A DNA stretch of 64,000 nt from Pelosinus sp. UFO1 (GCF_000725345.1 NZ_CP008852.1:2651001-2715000), one strand, 5' to 3'; numbered from the stretch's first letter, positions 43,282-53,423 are shown. Program-made: numbers and translations. Notes: a model not told the origin generated them from the sequence alone.

Positions 43282-44664
43282 TTATATGCGATAATCTACA
43301 CCGGATACTTCTGAAGTCGATTCGCTTACACTAGTAGACTCTAGTGCATCAATAAAATCTTCCTCAATTTTCTTATTATGTACTTTCACTTCCGGGTATT
43401 GTTGGCTTTCCCGCTGTTCATTAGAAAAGAAATCTCCTAAACCTGCATATACACCAACATTCTCGATTTTTAACCCTTGATTCGATAGATCTTGTTTCAG
43501 TTGTGGAAGCGATGCTTCAATCATGTTACGAACTTCGCTATTATTAGAATGGAAACTCGCACTAACTACGCCACTTTCAACGGTTACTTTGAAAGTTAAT
43601 TCTCCCAAATGTTCTGGCTTAAGCTGAATAATCATTTCTGAATTTTTCGAACCTGTTACTAGGCGTGCCTGTTCAACAATTTGTGAAGAAATATTATAAG
43701 GGTCTTTCACTGGTTGCTGTACTACTTGCTTTACCTCAGGCGCTACAACTACTGTTTCATTTTTAACCGTTTGCTGATTCAAAACATTTACAAAAGTTTC
43801 TGTCTTATCTGCCGCTTTAGTAGATAAGCTGTCCTCGGCACTTAACTGTTCCTTACCGTCTAAAAGTAAAGAATTCAATTTGCTATCACTTGTCGTCGTG
43901 ACTTCTTCTGGAGCGTTTGCTATTTGAGGAGCGTTCACAGTGTTTAGATCAGTATCAACCACTTCAGGAACTACAGATGTTACTATTGTCTGAGGCGCAC
44001 TTGATGTGTTTGATTTTATGAATTTCCCCGCACCAATATCATTTAGATTAATACTTTTATTCTTAGATTGGGAAACATTATTATTGCCTACCCCATTACT
44101 ACTTTCCGTAGAGGCAACTGCCGAAAGTAATGCTTGATTCGCTGTCAAGTCTATACTTTTCGTAGAATTAACAGTTAATTGTACTTGCCCTGTTGATTGC
44201 ACTTGTTCTACTGACTGTACTTCATTCAATAACTCTTGCAATTTAGCTTGTTGCGATCCAAGATTATTACTCTCAACAGGTTCATTTACAGTCGTCATTT
44301 TTTGCATCAAATTTGTCAATTCATTTTGAGTCATTTTCTGACTTGCAATCCCCATCTCTGACAGCTGATCTTTAGCGTCCACTATTTGCGTTATCCCATT
44401 ATCTAACACATCATCGCTTTGAGTTGCTATTACATTTATAGTAGCCGGCAAAGCCATCCCCATAAGTCCTAACATTAACGGAGCAGCGGTAGAACTATTC
44501 GCTTCGTTTGTATCAGCTTTTGTTGCTTTTTCCGTCTGAATGTCTAATGCTTTAGCAAACCCTAATGCTGACTTACCATTGTCAGTACTACTTCTTTGAC
44601 TTCCAGCTTTCGGCGCAACCTGTGCTTTTGTTTCTACCGGAATCACATTTACCATTGTAGCCAT
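43282..44664 (-). CDS. fliK: Flagellar hook-length control protein FliK
   Basis: 460 residues from the ATG after GGGAGGTG. The long N-terminal part is low-complexity (Ser, Thr, Asn, Gln), as expected for the molecular ruler; the C-terminal Flg_hook domain is recognisable (EMIIQLKPEHLGELTFKVT, VRNMIEASLPQLKQDLSNQG). FliK measures hook length and triggers the FlhB switch. Confidence 0.92.
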   Translation of the reverse strand: MATMVNVIPVETKAQVAPKAGSQRSSTDNGKSALGFAKALDIQTEKATKADTNEANSSTAAPLMLGLMGMALPATINVIATQSDDVLDNGITQIVDAKDQLSEMGIASQKMTQNELTNLMQKMTTVNEPVESNNLGSQQAKLQELLNEVQSVEQVQSTGQVQLTVNSTKSIDLTANQALLSAVASTESSNGVGNNNVSQSKNKSINLNDIGAGKFIKSNTSSAPQTIVTSVVPEVVDTDLNTVNAPQIANAPEEVTTTSDSKLNSLLLDGKEQLSAEDSLSTKAADKTETFVNVLNQQTVKNETVVVAPEVKQVVQQPVKDPYNISSQIVEQARLVTGSKNSEMIIQLKPEHLGELTFKVTVESGVVSASFHSNNSEVRNMIEASLPQLKQDLSNQGLKIENVGVYAGLGDFFSNEQRESQQYPEVKVHNKKIEEDFIDALESTSVSESTSEVSGVDYRI

Positions 44665-44705
44665 TTTTTCACCTCCCTTCACTAAATTCCCTTTATGTTT
44701 AAAGG

Positions 44706-45323
44706 CTAATTTATGTTTTTGCCTCTAAGCATGGCTTGTGTTAAATTTGCTGCCCTACTAGGATCAAGTAATGCCATAATTTTTGAGACTTGTTCATCTT
44801 CCATTTTACTCAAAATGTCCAATACCGTATTATCATCTAGCTTATTCAAAATACCTACTGCTTCATCAGGTTTCATGCCACCATACAACCTAGCTAACTT
44901 AGAAATGCGTTTGGCTTCTTCTTGTTGCTTTATTTTAGCTTGTTTTTGCAATTCGGTATCATCTACTTTCCCTTTCACACTAGAAACGTCCGGCATCACC
45001 ACTGGTGGAACAACTTGGGGACTAGCAGGTGTTAGTGCTAACTCAGGATTCTCCTGCTCTAATTCAACAGGTTCAAAATTAGTCTTGGGCTGAGGAAAAT
45101 ACTGACCAATAACTGGATATTCATTTAGTTTCAAACTTTTTGTTAGTCCTTCTATATCAAATATCTTTAAATAGATTCCCAATGCAAAACCAGCACCAGC
45201 AACGATTAGCAAAACAACCCCAATAAGTAGCATTTTAAAAATCAGACCCGCTCTTTTTTTAGGTTTTTCAAGTTTACTATCCGTTTTTTTTATTTTATTA
45301 TCAATCTTCACTTTTTCTGCCAT
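44706..45323 (-). CDS. MotE/YlxF family protein (MgtE-N-like)
   Basis: 205 residues. One N-terminal membrane helix (GLIFKMLLIGVVLLIVAGAGFALG), a proline-rich spacer, a short coiled coil (DDTELQKQAKIKQQEEAKRI), and a C-terminal MgtE-N/FliG-like helical domain (YGGMKPDEAVGILNKLDD). This is the position of ylxF in B. subtilis; relatives (MotE) act as chaperones or assembly factors for the stator. ATG at 45323 after AGGTGG. Confidence 0.85.
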   Translation of the reverse strand: MAEKVKIDNKIKKTDSKLEKPKKRAGLIFKMLLIGVVLLIVAGAGFALGIYLKIFDIEGLTKSLKLNEYPVIGQYFPQPKTNFEPVELEQENPELALTPASPQVVPPVVMPDVSSVKGKVDDTELQKQAKIKQQEEAKRISKLARLYGGMKPDEAVGILNKLDDNTVLDILSKMEDEQVSKIMALLDPSRAANLTQAMLRGKNIN

Positions 45324-45377
45324 ATTTTCCACCTACCTTTGAAGGCTGCGTATCTATTAAGCCTACAGAACCTATTT

Positions 45378-45893
45378 TTACTTAGACAATTCCATTACTT
45401 TGGCTACATATGCCTTCGTTTCCGAATACGGAGGAATACCATTATAATTTTTTACAGCCTGAGGCCCAGCATTGTAGGCAGCAACCGCTTTCGTGACATC
45501 GCCATCAAAAGTGGAAATTAGTTGTTTTAAATAACGTACGCCACCATCAATATTCTCACGTGGATCTTTAATATTATGAACGCCTAATCCTTGCGCTGTC
45601 TCAGGCATCAGTTGCATAACCCCTACTGCGCCAGCCGAGGAAACAACATCGGGTGACAAGTTAGACTCTACTTTTGCAACTGCCATGGCAAGTTTAGGAT
45701 CTACTCCATACTTTTTAGCTGTAAATTGAATCATTTTGCCAATATCGTCTGATGCAAAGGTCTTTTCCCCTGTAGCATTACTCTTTTCTACCCCAGCTAA
45801 AACCTTAGAAAAATTCATTGCAGGAACTGGAGAATAATTAAACCTTTGCTCTATGGCGTCTATACGTTGTAATACTTTATTTATACCATCCAT
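45378..45893 (-). CDS. Lytic transglycosylase (SLT domain) in the flagellar cluster
   Basis: 171 residues. The C-terminal 110 residues are an SLT domain with the catalytic Glu in AVAKVESNLSPD, then AGAVGVMQLMPETAQ and AYNAGP. The N-terminal 60 residues are non-hydrophobic, with no signal peptide or membrane helix. It presumably opens peptidoglycan for the rod and may be exported through the flagellar apparatus, like FlgJ-type muramidases. Not present at this place in B. subtilis. Confidence 0.9.
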   Translation of the reverse strand: MDGINKVLQRIDAIEQRFNYSPVPAMNFSKVLAGVEKSNATGEKTFASDDIGKMIQFTAKKYGVDPKLAMAVAKVESNLSPDVVSSAGAVGVMQLMPETAQGLGVHNIKDPRENIDGGVRYLKQLISTFDGDVTKAVAAYNAGPQAVKNYNGIPPYSETKAYVAKVMELSK

Positions 45894-45902
45894 ACAATCA
45901 CC

Positions 45903-46346
45903 TTAGTTTTCTCGTACATAAAGTTGCAGACCGATTTCATCTAACATTTTTTGCTCTTCCTTTATCATCTCATCCTGATAATGCTGCAACTTTTTTTCAC
46001 GAAATTTTTCTACAAGCTTATGATTTTTTACCGCTTCTTCTAGGTTACGTAAACATTCTTTTCGTTTTTCATCGAAAGCTAGTACACGTTCCTTTTGCTT
46101 CGTAATTTCATATTTAATCTTTTCAAAATAATACTGGTATGCCCTTAACGTTTCAATCGTTAGTGCATCTTGCTGGTAGTTTCGTAATTGCTCTATATTT
46201 TGCGATAACTTACTTTCTAATTCTCCCAATTTTTGTTTTTCTATTTGAAATTGATTCGTAGCCTGCCAAAATGCAATTTGTACTTGTTCCTTTTGCATTT
46301 TTCTAAATTTAAGCAAAGTTTCTAAACGGAATGTAAAAGATTGCAT
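45903..46346 (-). CDS. fliJ: Flagellar export chaperone FliJ
   Basis: 147 residues, nearly all coiled coil, with the typical FTFRLETLLKFRKMQKEQVQ start. It resembles the gamma-like stalk of the export ATPase and couples FliI to FlhA. Between fliI and the transglycosylase gene. Confidence 0.9.
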   Translation of the reverse strand: MQSFTFRLETLLKFRKMQKEQVQIAFWQATNQFQIEKQKLGELESKLSQNIEQLRNYQQDALTIETLRAYQYYFEKIKYEITKQKERVLAFDEKRKECLRNLEEAVKNHKLVEKFREKKLQHYQDEMIKEEQKMLDEIGLQLYVREN

Positions 46347-46371
46347 TTAGTTTCACACCTTAAAGTTAAAA

Positions 46372-47685
46372 TCAGGAAATCAAAGACAGTAACTTTGCAA
46401 TCGTTTCATCGGCAGACATGTGTTCATTTACATCTTGCTGCAAAAAGGTTTTAATGGCGTCAATCTTTGCTATGGATTGATCAATATTTACGTTACTCCC
46501 TGTTGCGTAAGCACCAATATTAATCAGATCCTCCGCTTCACGATAAGTGGCCATAATAGAACGCAATTTTTGTGCTGCTGTATAATGTCCCTTCTCAACA
46601 ATGTCTATCATAACCCGGCTCACACTTGCAAGCACATCAATCGCCGGATAATGATTTTGCGTAGCAATGTTACGAGATAGAACAATGTGGCCGTCTAAAA
46701 TACTGCGTACTGCATCAGCTATCGGTTCATTCATATCATCACCATCTACCAATACCGTGTATATACCAGTAATGGAACCCTTATCTCCAGTACCGGAACG
46801 CTCTAGCAATTTAGGTAACATAGCAAATACTGAAGGAGTATAACCACGAGTAGCTGGTGGTTCACCAATAGTTAGGCCAACTTCTCGTTGTGCCATAGCA
46901 AAGCGTGTTACAGAATCCATCATCAATACAACATTTAGCCCTTGATCTCTAAAATATTCAGCTATAGCGGTAGCCGTCATTGCTCCTTTGATACGTACTA
47001 GTGCTGGTTGATCTGATGTTGCTACCACAACTACAGATCTTTTCAAACCTTCTTCCCCTAAATCACGTTCAATGAATTCACGGACCTCACGGCCCCGTTC
47101 ACCAACCAAAGCAATTACATTTACATCTGCCTCTGTATTACGGGCAATCATGCCAAGTAGAGTACTTTTACCAACACCACTACCAGCCATAATCCCTACA
47201 CGTTGTCCACGTCCAAGAGTTATTAAACTATCAATCGCCCTTACGCCAACTGAAAGCTTTTCCTCAATACGTCGACGAGATAATGGAGGAGGAGGAGCGT
47301 TATGTAAAGGATACATAGTATTTACTGATAACGGTCCCTTATCATCCATTGGATTGCCTAAGCCATCCAAAACTCGTCCCAGAAGATGATCGCCCACATT
47401 TACCGTTAAAGTCTGATGAGCAGAAAACACTTCACAGCCAGGGCCAATACCTTGCATTTCTCCGATTGGCATTAACAGGACTCTATTTTGACGGAATCCT
47501 ACCACCTCAGCAGCAATGGCTCCTCCCTCATTACGAGGACAAATATAGCACAAGTCGCCTAAATTGACACTTGGTCCCTGAGACTCAATAACTAACCCAA
47601 CAATTTGGGTGATTTTCCCTGATACCTTCATTGACTCAGTACAATTAATAGCATTTAAGTATTTACCAACTTTAAAAACACTCAT
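46372..47685 (-). CDS. fliI: Flagellum-specific ATPase FliI
   Basis: 437 residues, F1-beta-like. Walker A GIMAGSGVGKSTLLG, conserved ALVGERGREVREF, Walker B VVLMMDSVTRFAMAQREVG. It energises unloading of export substrates. Its start overlaps the fliH end by 4 bp. Confidence 0.97.
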   Translation of the reverse strand: MSVFKVGKYLNAINCTESMKVSGKITQIVGLVIESQGPSVNLGDLCYICPRNEGGAIAAEVVGFRQNRVLLMPIGEMQGIGPGCEVFSAHQTLTVNVGDHLLGRVLDGLGNPMDDKGPLSVNTMYPLHNAPPPPLSRRRIEEKLSVGVRAIDSLITLGRGQRVGIMAGSGVGKSTLLGMIARNTEADVNVIALVGERGREVREFIERDLGEEGLKRSVVVVATSDQPALVRIKGAMTATAIAEYFRDQGLNVVLMMDSVTRFAMAQREVGLTIGEPPATRGYTPSVFAMLPKLLERSGTGDKGSITGIYTVLVDGDDMNEPIADAVRSILDGHIVLSRNIATQNHYPAIDVLASVSRVMIDIVEKGHYTAAQKLRSIMATYREAEDLINIGAYATGSNVNIDQSIAKIDAIKTFLQQDVNEHMSADETIAKLLSLIS

Positions 47686-48422
47686 GGTAAAACTCCCTGC
47701 AATGCTTTTTTAAGGGTGTCAAATTGGGTATCAATTCTAGCATCCACCATTCCATAAGATGTATCGATCACACAACTACCATTTTCAAGAGTATGGTCCG
47801 CAGTTATTTTTAATACGTGCTCCCCGCCAACCATAACTTGCAAATCTTGTTTAACTTGTAATACAGCATCAAAATCCTGAACGCTTACCCTAATAACAAT
47901 TTGTTCTTGATCACGGACCTTATCTAGCGCAGCTTTTACAACTGGTAGAACTACTAGAGGGTTTTCTGTTATTTCACTCGCCAATACTTTACTAGCCAAA
48001 GCAAGAGCAATTTCGACAATTTGTCGTTCTGCTGCAAGAATCATATCCTTAGCTTGCTTTTCAGCAACACTTAAAGTCTGCTGCGCCTTTACAACTCCTT
48101 CATGAATAACCTGTTGCATTTCATCTAAACCGGCTTTTTTCCCTTGAGTTATACCCTCTTGGTAACCAGTTTGATGTCCTTCATCATAAGCCTGTTGTTT
48201 GATTTGCTCCACCAACTGCTTAGCTTCAGTCAAACTCACTTCCATAGCCATTTTAGCTTCAGCAATTATGTTTGCAGCCTCTTCTCTAGCTGAAGTGATC
48301 AATTCGTTTGCGATAGAAGGATCCACTACGACTTCTTCAACAGTTTTTTCTTCTTTCACAATAAAGTTATTAGTCAATATTCTAGGTTCTTGCATACAAG
48401 CAAATTTTATAATCTTAGACAA
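47682..48422 (-). CDS. fliH: Flagellar export regulator FliH
   Basis: About 246 residues from a TTG overlapping the end of fliG and preceded by AAAGGGG; this gives the common LSKIIK start. A long coiled coil (residues 45-135, including GYQEGITQGKKAGLDEM) precedes the FliH C-terminal domain (ADHTLENGSCVIDTSYGMVDARID). It binds and restrains FliI, like the V/F-ATPase peripheral stalk. Confidence 0.93.
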   Translation of the reverse strand: MSKIIKFACMQEPRILTNNFIVKEEKTVEEVVVDPSIANELITSAREEAANIIAEAKMAMEVSLTEAKQLVEQIKQQAYDEGHQTGYQEGITQGKKAGLDEMQQVIHEGVVKAQQTLSVAEKQAKDMILAAERQIVEIALALASKVLASEITENPLVVLPVVKAALDKVRDQEQIVIRVSVQDFDAVLQVKQDLQVMVGGEHVLKITADHTLENGSCVIDTSYGMVDARIDTQFDTLKKALQGVLP

Positions 48423-49425
48423 TGATTTCGTCCCCTTTACCACGTGAAACAACTATCTCACCTGAATCTTCCAGACGACGAATGACATTAACGATTTTTT
48501 GTTGGGCTTCCTCTACATCTCTAATGCGTACAGGACCCATATACTCGATTTCCTCACGCAACATATCGGCAGCACGTTTTGACATATTCTTGTAAACTTT
48601 ATTAGAAACTTCAGCGGAAGACGCTTTGAGAGCCAAAGCCAAATCCTTACTTTCAATTTCACGCAACACCAATTGAAGTGATCTATCATCCAACAAGACA
48701 ATATCTTCGAAGACAAACATACGACGCTTAATTTCTTCTGCAAGTTCAGGATTTTGGACTTCCAAATTCTCCATAATAGTTCTTTCCGTAGAACGATCTA
48801 CTCGATTCAGAATTTCAACAATTGAATCAACACCACCCGCAGATGTAAAATCTTGCGAGGCCATAGACGAAAGCTTACGTTCTAATATACGTTCTACATC
48901 TTTAAGGACATCAGGAGATGTACGATCCATTGTTGCAATCCGTTTCGCTACATCCACCTGACGTTCAGGCGGCAATGATGATAAAATAGCGCCCGATTGC
49001 TCTGGTTGCAAATAAGACATAATTAAAGCAATCGTTTGAGGATGTTCATTTTGGATAAAATTAAGTAATTGAGATGGATCCGTTTTACGCGCAAAATCAA
49101 AAGGTCTAATTTGCAAACTAGATGTCAATCTATTAATAATAGATATCGCTTTATCAGCACCTAATGCTTTTTCTAAAATATCCCGAGCGTAATCCAAACC
49201 TCCAGTAGAAATATAATTATTAGCTAATAAGAGTTCATGAAATTCATTTAATACCTTTTCCTTTTGTTCAGGAGATACTGTTCTTTGATTTGCTATTTCT
49301 AGAGTGAGTTTTTCTATTTCATCTTCTTTAAGATGTTTAAACACTTGGGATGAAATCTCTGGACCAAGCGATATTAATAGGATGGCCGCTTTCTGTTTAT
49401 TATTTAATTCATTTGATTGGTACAC
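48415..49425 (-). CDS. fliG: Flagellar motor switch protein FliG
   Basis: 336 residues with the three FliG domains: N-terminal (NNKQKAAILLISLGPEISSQVFKHL), middle (NEHPQTIALIMSYLQPEQ with the EHPQ motif), and C-terminal charged domain (FVFEDIVLLDDRSLQLVLRE) that meets the stator. Confidence 0.97.
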   Translation of the reverse strand: MYQSNELNNKQKAAILLISLGPEISSQVFKHLKEDEIEKLTLEIANQRTVSPEQKEKVLNEFHELLLANNYISTGGLDYARDILEKALGADKAISIINRLTSSLQIRPFDFARKTDPSQLLNFIQNEHPQTIALIMSYLQPEQSGAILSSLPPERQVDVAKRIATMDRTSPDVLKDVERILERKLSSMASQDFTSAGGVDSIVEILNRVDRSTERTIMENLEVQNPELAEEIKRRMFVFEDIVLLDDRSLQLVLREIESKDLALALKASSAEVSNKVYKNMSKRAADMLREEIEYMGPVRIRDVEEAQQKIVNVIRRLEDSGEIVVSRGKGDEIIV

Positions 49426-49440
49426 ATACTTACCCCCACT

Positions 49441-50970
49441 CTACTCTTCAGACAACCAAACTTTTATTAATTGAGCAACATCTTCTGGTTTGGTTTTAGC
49501 TAGTTTTTCAAGTTCTTTGCGTTTTTCAACTAACTGTTTCTCTTGAGCCGTCATTTCCGATTCAGCTATAGGCATAACCGGTTCTGTTGTTGCAGCCACC
49601 TCATCTTCAAGTTCTTCATTTGTAACTTTACGGCGACTACGCACAATATACAAGACACCAAGAACAGCTAGTATTGCTAACGCTATTTTTAACCACAACG
49701 CTTGCTTTTGTTGATTTTCATAATCTAATTCTTCTTTACGCTGCTTATCAGCGGCTTCCGTATTAAAGGTTATGCTTTCAACGGACACAGTATCGCCTCT
49801 TACTGCATTAACACCGATAGCGGAGGTAACAGTTTTAAGAATACTATCTTGTTGTGCCTTGTTGACGCTGGCATCTACCAATACAGCCACTGTCAATCTC
49901 TTAATAGAACCTGGAGTTGCAATTACTTTTTCTTTTGTTTCATTAATTTCGTAATTACGAGTAACTTCTTTTTTCTCATAATTTGACTGAGAGTTATTAG
50001 CCGTTACATATCCTGGTACATTAGAAGTAGTTCCTGGAACTCCACCAGGCGCATTTGGTGAACCACCTTTAAAATTTTCATTTAATTCTTGAGAACTTCG
50101 TACTATTCCTTTATCATCCACAACTGGTTCGAAGGTCTGTTTATCTACAGTACGTTGGTCAAAACTAAGTTCTACATTCACTCTTGCTGCAGCTTTATTC
50201 GGCCCTAATACCTGTTCCAACAAAGATTGAACATTTTTTTGTAAATCATCTTGCACTTTTTTAGTCATTTCAATCTGAGTCAACGTTGCATTGGCCCCTG
50301 CTGTGCTTGCATCATTTTGTTCATTAAGCACACGCGCCATTTGATCCACAACAGTAACATTTTCTGGTTTCAATCCTTGAATGCTATGGGCAACTAAATT
50401 AACAATACCTTTTACTTGCTCTTTTGATAATTGCGTCCCTGTACGAAGCTTAAGCATGATTGAAGCCGTAGCAGGTTTTTCATTTTTCTTATACAAACTA
50501 TCTTCTGTTAAAACAATATGTACCCTAGCTTTTTCAACTTCAGCCATTTGCTCAATTGTACGAGCAAGTTCTCCCTGCAATGCTTGAATCAAATTTACTT
50601 TGTTTTGAAATTCAGTAGCACCAAATTTGCTCTGCTCAAATATTTCGAACCCTTTATTGCCTCGTGGCAATCCTTGACTCGCCAAATCTAGCCGTATGCG
50701 ATAAACATCTTTAGAAGGAACCATGATTGCAGTGCCATTACCACCTATTTCGTGATAAACTTTCATTTCCTTCAGCTTATCTCTTACCTCACCAGCATCT
50801 TTGGCTTCCATCTCAGTGAACAAAGGCACAAGATCCGGGCGACCACCCCACCAAAAACTCCACGCTACGATTACTGCGAATATAAGTATGGCCGAACCAA
50901 GAATCATATATCTTTCTCTTTTAGCCAAGCTTTGCCACAAGCGCAGAGACCTTTCTTTTAAATCCGCCAT
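49441..50970 (-). CDS. fliF: Flagellar MS-ring protein FliF
   Basis: About 509 residues. Two membrane helices (near residue 25-43 and near residue 430) bracket the periplasmic ring-building domains (GLPRGNKGFEIFEQSKFGATEFQ); the FliG-binding tail is at the C-terminus (PEDVAQLIKVWLSEE). ATG at 50970; a GTG three codons upstream overlaps the ribosome-binding site. Confidence 0.96.
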   Translation of the reverse strand: MADLKERSLRLWQSLAKRERYMILGSAILIFAVIVAWSFWWGGRPDLVPLFTEMEAKDAGEVRDKLKEMKVYHEIGGNGTAIMVPSKDVYRIRLDLASQGLPRGNKGFEIFEQSKFGATEFQNKVNLIQALQGELARTIEQMAEVEKARVHIVLTEDSLYKKNEKPATASIMLKLRTGTQLSKEQVKGIVNLVAHSIQGLKPENVTVVDQMARVLNEQNDASTAGANATLTQIEMTKKVQDDLQKNVQSLLEQVLGPNKAAARVNVELSFDQRTVDKQTFEPVVDDKGIVRSSQELNENFKGGSPNAPGGVPGTTSNVPGYVTANNSQSNYEKKEVTRNYEINETKEKVIATPGSIKRLTVAVLVDASVNKAQQDSILKTVTSAIGVNAVRGDTVSVESITFNTEAADKQRKEELDYENQQKQALWLKIALAILAVLGVLYIVRSRRKVTNEELEDEVAATTEPVMPIAESEMTAQEKQLVEKRKELEKLAKTKPEDVAQLIKVWLSEE

Positions 50971-51007
50971 TGTCTCCACCCTTTCGAATCAACAAAAATA
51001 TTATTTA

Positions 51008-51307
51008 TTATACCGACATACGCATGACTTCTTGGTATGCGTCAACCACCTTATTACGTACTTGCATTGTTAATTGCATTGCTATCGTGGCTTTTTCGGC
51101 CGCAATCGTAACTTGCGATATATCTTGAAGTTTACCAGCTGCCAGATTATAGGATGCTGCTGCCGCATTTTGTTGTAGACTATTTACTTCACCGAGAGCT
51201 TCTGTTAGAAATTCGCCAAAATTTTTAGTGCTCCCCTCAACAGGTGAAACGGCTTGTCCAATACTAGTAGGATTTACTGGCGTTAACTTAAGTGCTTCGA
51301 CACGCAT
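51008..51307 (-). CDS. fliE: Flagellar hook-basal body protein FliE
   Basis: 99 residues, standard FliE length, with the C-terminal IAAEKATIAMQLTMQVRNKV-type segment. It links MS ring and rod. ATG after GGAGG. Confidence 0.95.
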   Translation of the reverse strand: MRVEALKLTPVNPTSIGQAVSPVEGSTKNFGEFLTEALGEVNSLQQNAAAASYNLAAGKLQDISQVTIAAEKATIAMQLTMQVRNKVVDAYQEVMRMSV

Positions 51308-51322
51308 GAACTACAACCTCCA

Positions 51323-51757
51323 TTATTTTCCTATTTCTAACGCCTTAAGAGCCATGCTTTTCGCCGCATTAACTGTTGTAACATTTGCTTCATACGCCCT
51401 AGTAGCAGTAATCATATCTACCATCTCAGTTACAATATTAACGTTGGGCATTTCAACATATCCCTCTTTATTGGCATCTGGGTGAGCTGGATCATATACT
51501 TGATGTGTCGGTGAATTATCTTTATTTATTCCAACCACTCTAACACCATTGCCACCACTCGCTTTTTTAGATAAAATCTGCGCAAATGTCTCTTCGTTTT
51601 CACGTGGTTCAAATACGACAACTTGCCGGCGATAAGCTCCACCTTCAGCAGTACGAGTCGTATTGACATTGGCAATATTATTAGAAATTACATCCATTCT
51701 AAGTCGTTCAGCTGTTAAGCCAGATGCGGCCGCATCAATAGCACCAAACATTCCCAT
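51323..51757 (-). CDS. flgC: Flagellar rod protein FlgC
   Basis: 144 residues. N-terminal AASGLTAERLRMDVISNNIA and C-terminal NVNIVTEMVDMITATRAYEA rod motifs. Proximal rod subunit. Confidence 0.96.
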   Translation of the reverse strand: MGMFGAIDAAASGLTAERLRMDVISNNIANVNTTRTAEGGAYRRQVVVFEPRENEETFAQILSKKASGGNGVRVVGINKDNSPTHQVYDPAHPDANKEGYVEMPNVNIVTEMVDMITATRAYEANVTTVNAAKSMALKALEIGK

Positions 51758-51763
51758 TCCTAA

Positions 51764-52171
51764 TTATCTCCCTTCTTTTATAGCTGACTTAATTCCCGTA
51801 AAATAGCTCCCCAACTGCTGTACCACAGCATTATAATATATATTATTTTTTGCTAAATTAGCCATTTCAATATCAATATCTACATTACTACCATCTGTTC
51901 GAAAAGAAGTCTGATCAACTACGTTTACTGAAGGAGTCGGGATATTTCCCTTTTGCGTCGATAAATGCTGACTATTTGTTTTTACCATCTGTAATTTTTT
52001 ATTATCCATAGCGTCTTGCAGTAAATCTTCAAAAACGACTTCGCTTTTCTTAAAATTTGGAGTATTAACATTAGCAATATTATTACTAATTGTCTGTTGC
52101 CTAAGAGACGATGCGGAAAGCGCTTGTTCCAACACTCCTACACGTGGTGATGATAAAATAGAATTTAACAC
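51764..52171 (-). CDS. flgB: Flagellar rod protein FlgB
   Basis: 135 residues from the GTG 7 nt after AGGAGG; the frame continues upstream without a better start. Conserved LSASSLRQQTISNNIANVNTP and the C-terminal MANLAKNNIYYNAVVQQL. First gene of the flagellar cluster. The long upstream gap (52172-52605) should hold the fla/che promoter. Confidence 0.95.
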   Translation of the reverse strand: MLNSILSSPRVGVLEQALSASSLRQQTISNNIANVNTPNFKKSEVVFEDLLQDAMDNKKLQMVKTNSQHLSTQKGNIPTPSVNVVDQTSFRTDGSNVDIDIEMANLAKNNIYYNAVVQQLGSYFTGIKSAIKEGR

Positions 52172-52605
52172 CCAAAATCCTCCTGTATTATATATTTTAT
52201 GTAAAATTATTGTAATTTCCTGCACAAAATGCATACATTACCATATTAATTCTACACAATCCTCGGAATACCTTTCTTTTTCTACAAAATAAGAGCTCAT
52301 TTAGCGCATTTTTTAGATTTACTTATTTCAATAAAAGGCAGTAAGATCCCTTCCTTTTCTTTCTGAATCTCCATTAATAATATAATACTTTTCCTGGTTG
52401 CACATCTACCAAAAGATATAGATTTTATTCTCTACAAGTCTTTTAAAGTCATCTCCGATAGGCTTCAAGATCATAAAAAAAATGTTGTTTTAAATGACGA
52501 AACAGGAATGTCTCCTATCATATATCTACAATAGGAGACATTCCTGTAAATTAATTGTCGTTTTTCCCATGAATTTATGCAGTTACGATGTTTTCTTCTC
52601 GCAAT
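52172..52605. other. 434-bp intergenic region between codY and flgB
   Basis: No gene is visible. It should hold the main promoter of the flagellar cluster. A TTACAA-17 bp-TATAAT pair reads toward flgB but ends only about 2 bp before the flgB ribosome-binding site, so its start point would fall inside that site; I do not accept it as the main promoter. I could not find a clear sigma-28 site. The codY-side end holds the strong inverted repeat described separately. Confidence 0.5.
52502..52547 (-). terminator. Perfect 17-bp inverted repeat after codY
   Basis: Arms ACAGGAATGTCTCCTAT and its complement around a 12-nt loop, about 60 bp past the codY stop. There is only a short T tract (TTT) on the minus strand, so it may be a partial terminator that lets some codY transcription run into flgB. 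Confidence 0.65.
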
Positions 52606-53382
52606 TTATTTCTTGAGTTTTTTCAGTTCTTCAAATAAACGTTCATTTAATACTTTTATATAAGTGCCCTTCATTCCAAGAGATTTCGACTCAATAACTC
52701 CAGCACTTTCAAATTTACGCAAGGCATTTACAATTACAGAGCGCGTAATTCCAACTCGATCAGCAATCTTACTCGCTACTAATAAGCCTTCATTTCCTTC
52801 TAATTCATTTAAAATATGAATTACAGCTTCCAATTCTGAATAAGAAAGTGTACCAAGGGCAACTTGCACCGTAGCCTTTTTACGAGCCTCATCCTCGATT
52901 TTTCCACTACGGTCTCTTAATATTTCCATACCAACAACGGTTGCTCCATATTCAGCAAGGACTAGATCATCATCATGAAATTCTGCATGAAATTTAGCAA
53001 CAATTAGAGTACCAATTCGTTCACCTACACCATGTATGGGAACTATCGTAGTATATTTATCAGTAAAAATACACCCTGTATCTTCACTAAAAGAACACAT
53101 GCCGCCTTCTAAACTTAAATTCGGCGAAGTTTCAGTTACTCTTAGCAACCATTCTACATAGCGTTCAGGAAAATGTCCTTGTAATAACACTTTATCACGC
53201 ATTAAGTCACATTCAAAATCACCCAGCAATGCATATCCCAATACAGTACCATCTTTACCAACAATATACACATTCGCTTCCATGACAGTACTAAGTACAC
53301 GGGAAATCTCATCATATTCCACTTTCTCGGATTTTTGCAATAATTTATTAATTTTACGAGTACGTTCTAACATCGTTGCCAT
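52606..53382 (-). CDS. codY: GTP-sensing transcriptional repressor CodY
   Basis: 258 residues: N-terminal GAF domain binding branched-chain amino acids and GTP ([16 protein letters not shown] start), and a C-terminal winged HTH ([20 protein letters not shown]) ending near the C-terminus. CodY links nutrient status to motility, sporulation and amino-acid genes; its location directly upstream of the fla/che genes matches B. subtilis. Confidence 0.97.
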   Translation of the reverse strand: MATMLERTRKINKLLQKSEKVEYDEISRVLSTVMEANVYIVGKDGTVLGYALLGDFECDLMRDKVLLQGHFPERYVEWLLRVTETSPNLSLEGGMCSFSEDTGCIFTDKYTTIVPIHGVGERIGTLIVAKFHAEFHDDDLVLAEYGATVVGMEILRDRSGKIEDEARKKATVQVALGTLSYSELEAVIHILNELEGNEGLLVASKIADRVGITRSVIVNALRKFESAGVIESKSLGMKGTYIKVLNERLFEELKKLKK

Positions 53383-53423
53383 AATTAATTCCTCCTACCC
53401 TTCTCTAGGTTGTATAACCTAAT

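Noticed and set aside
52172..52210. TTACAA-17-TATAAT as the fla/che promoter
   Set aside because: The start point would fall within the flgB ribosome-binding site, so it cannot be the ordinary promoter.
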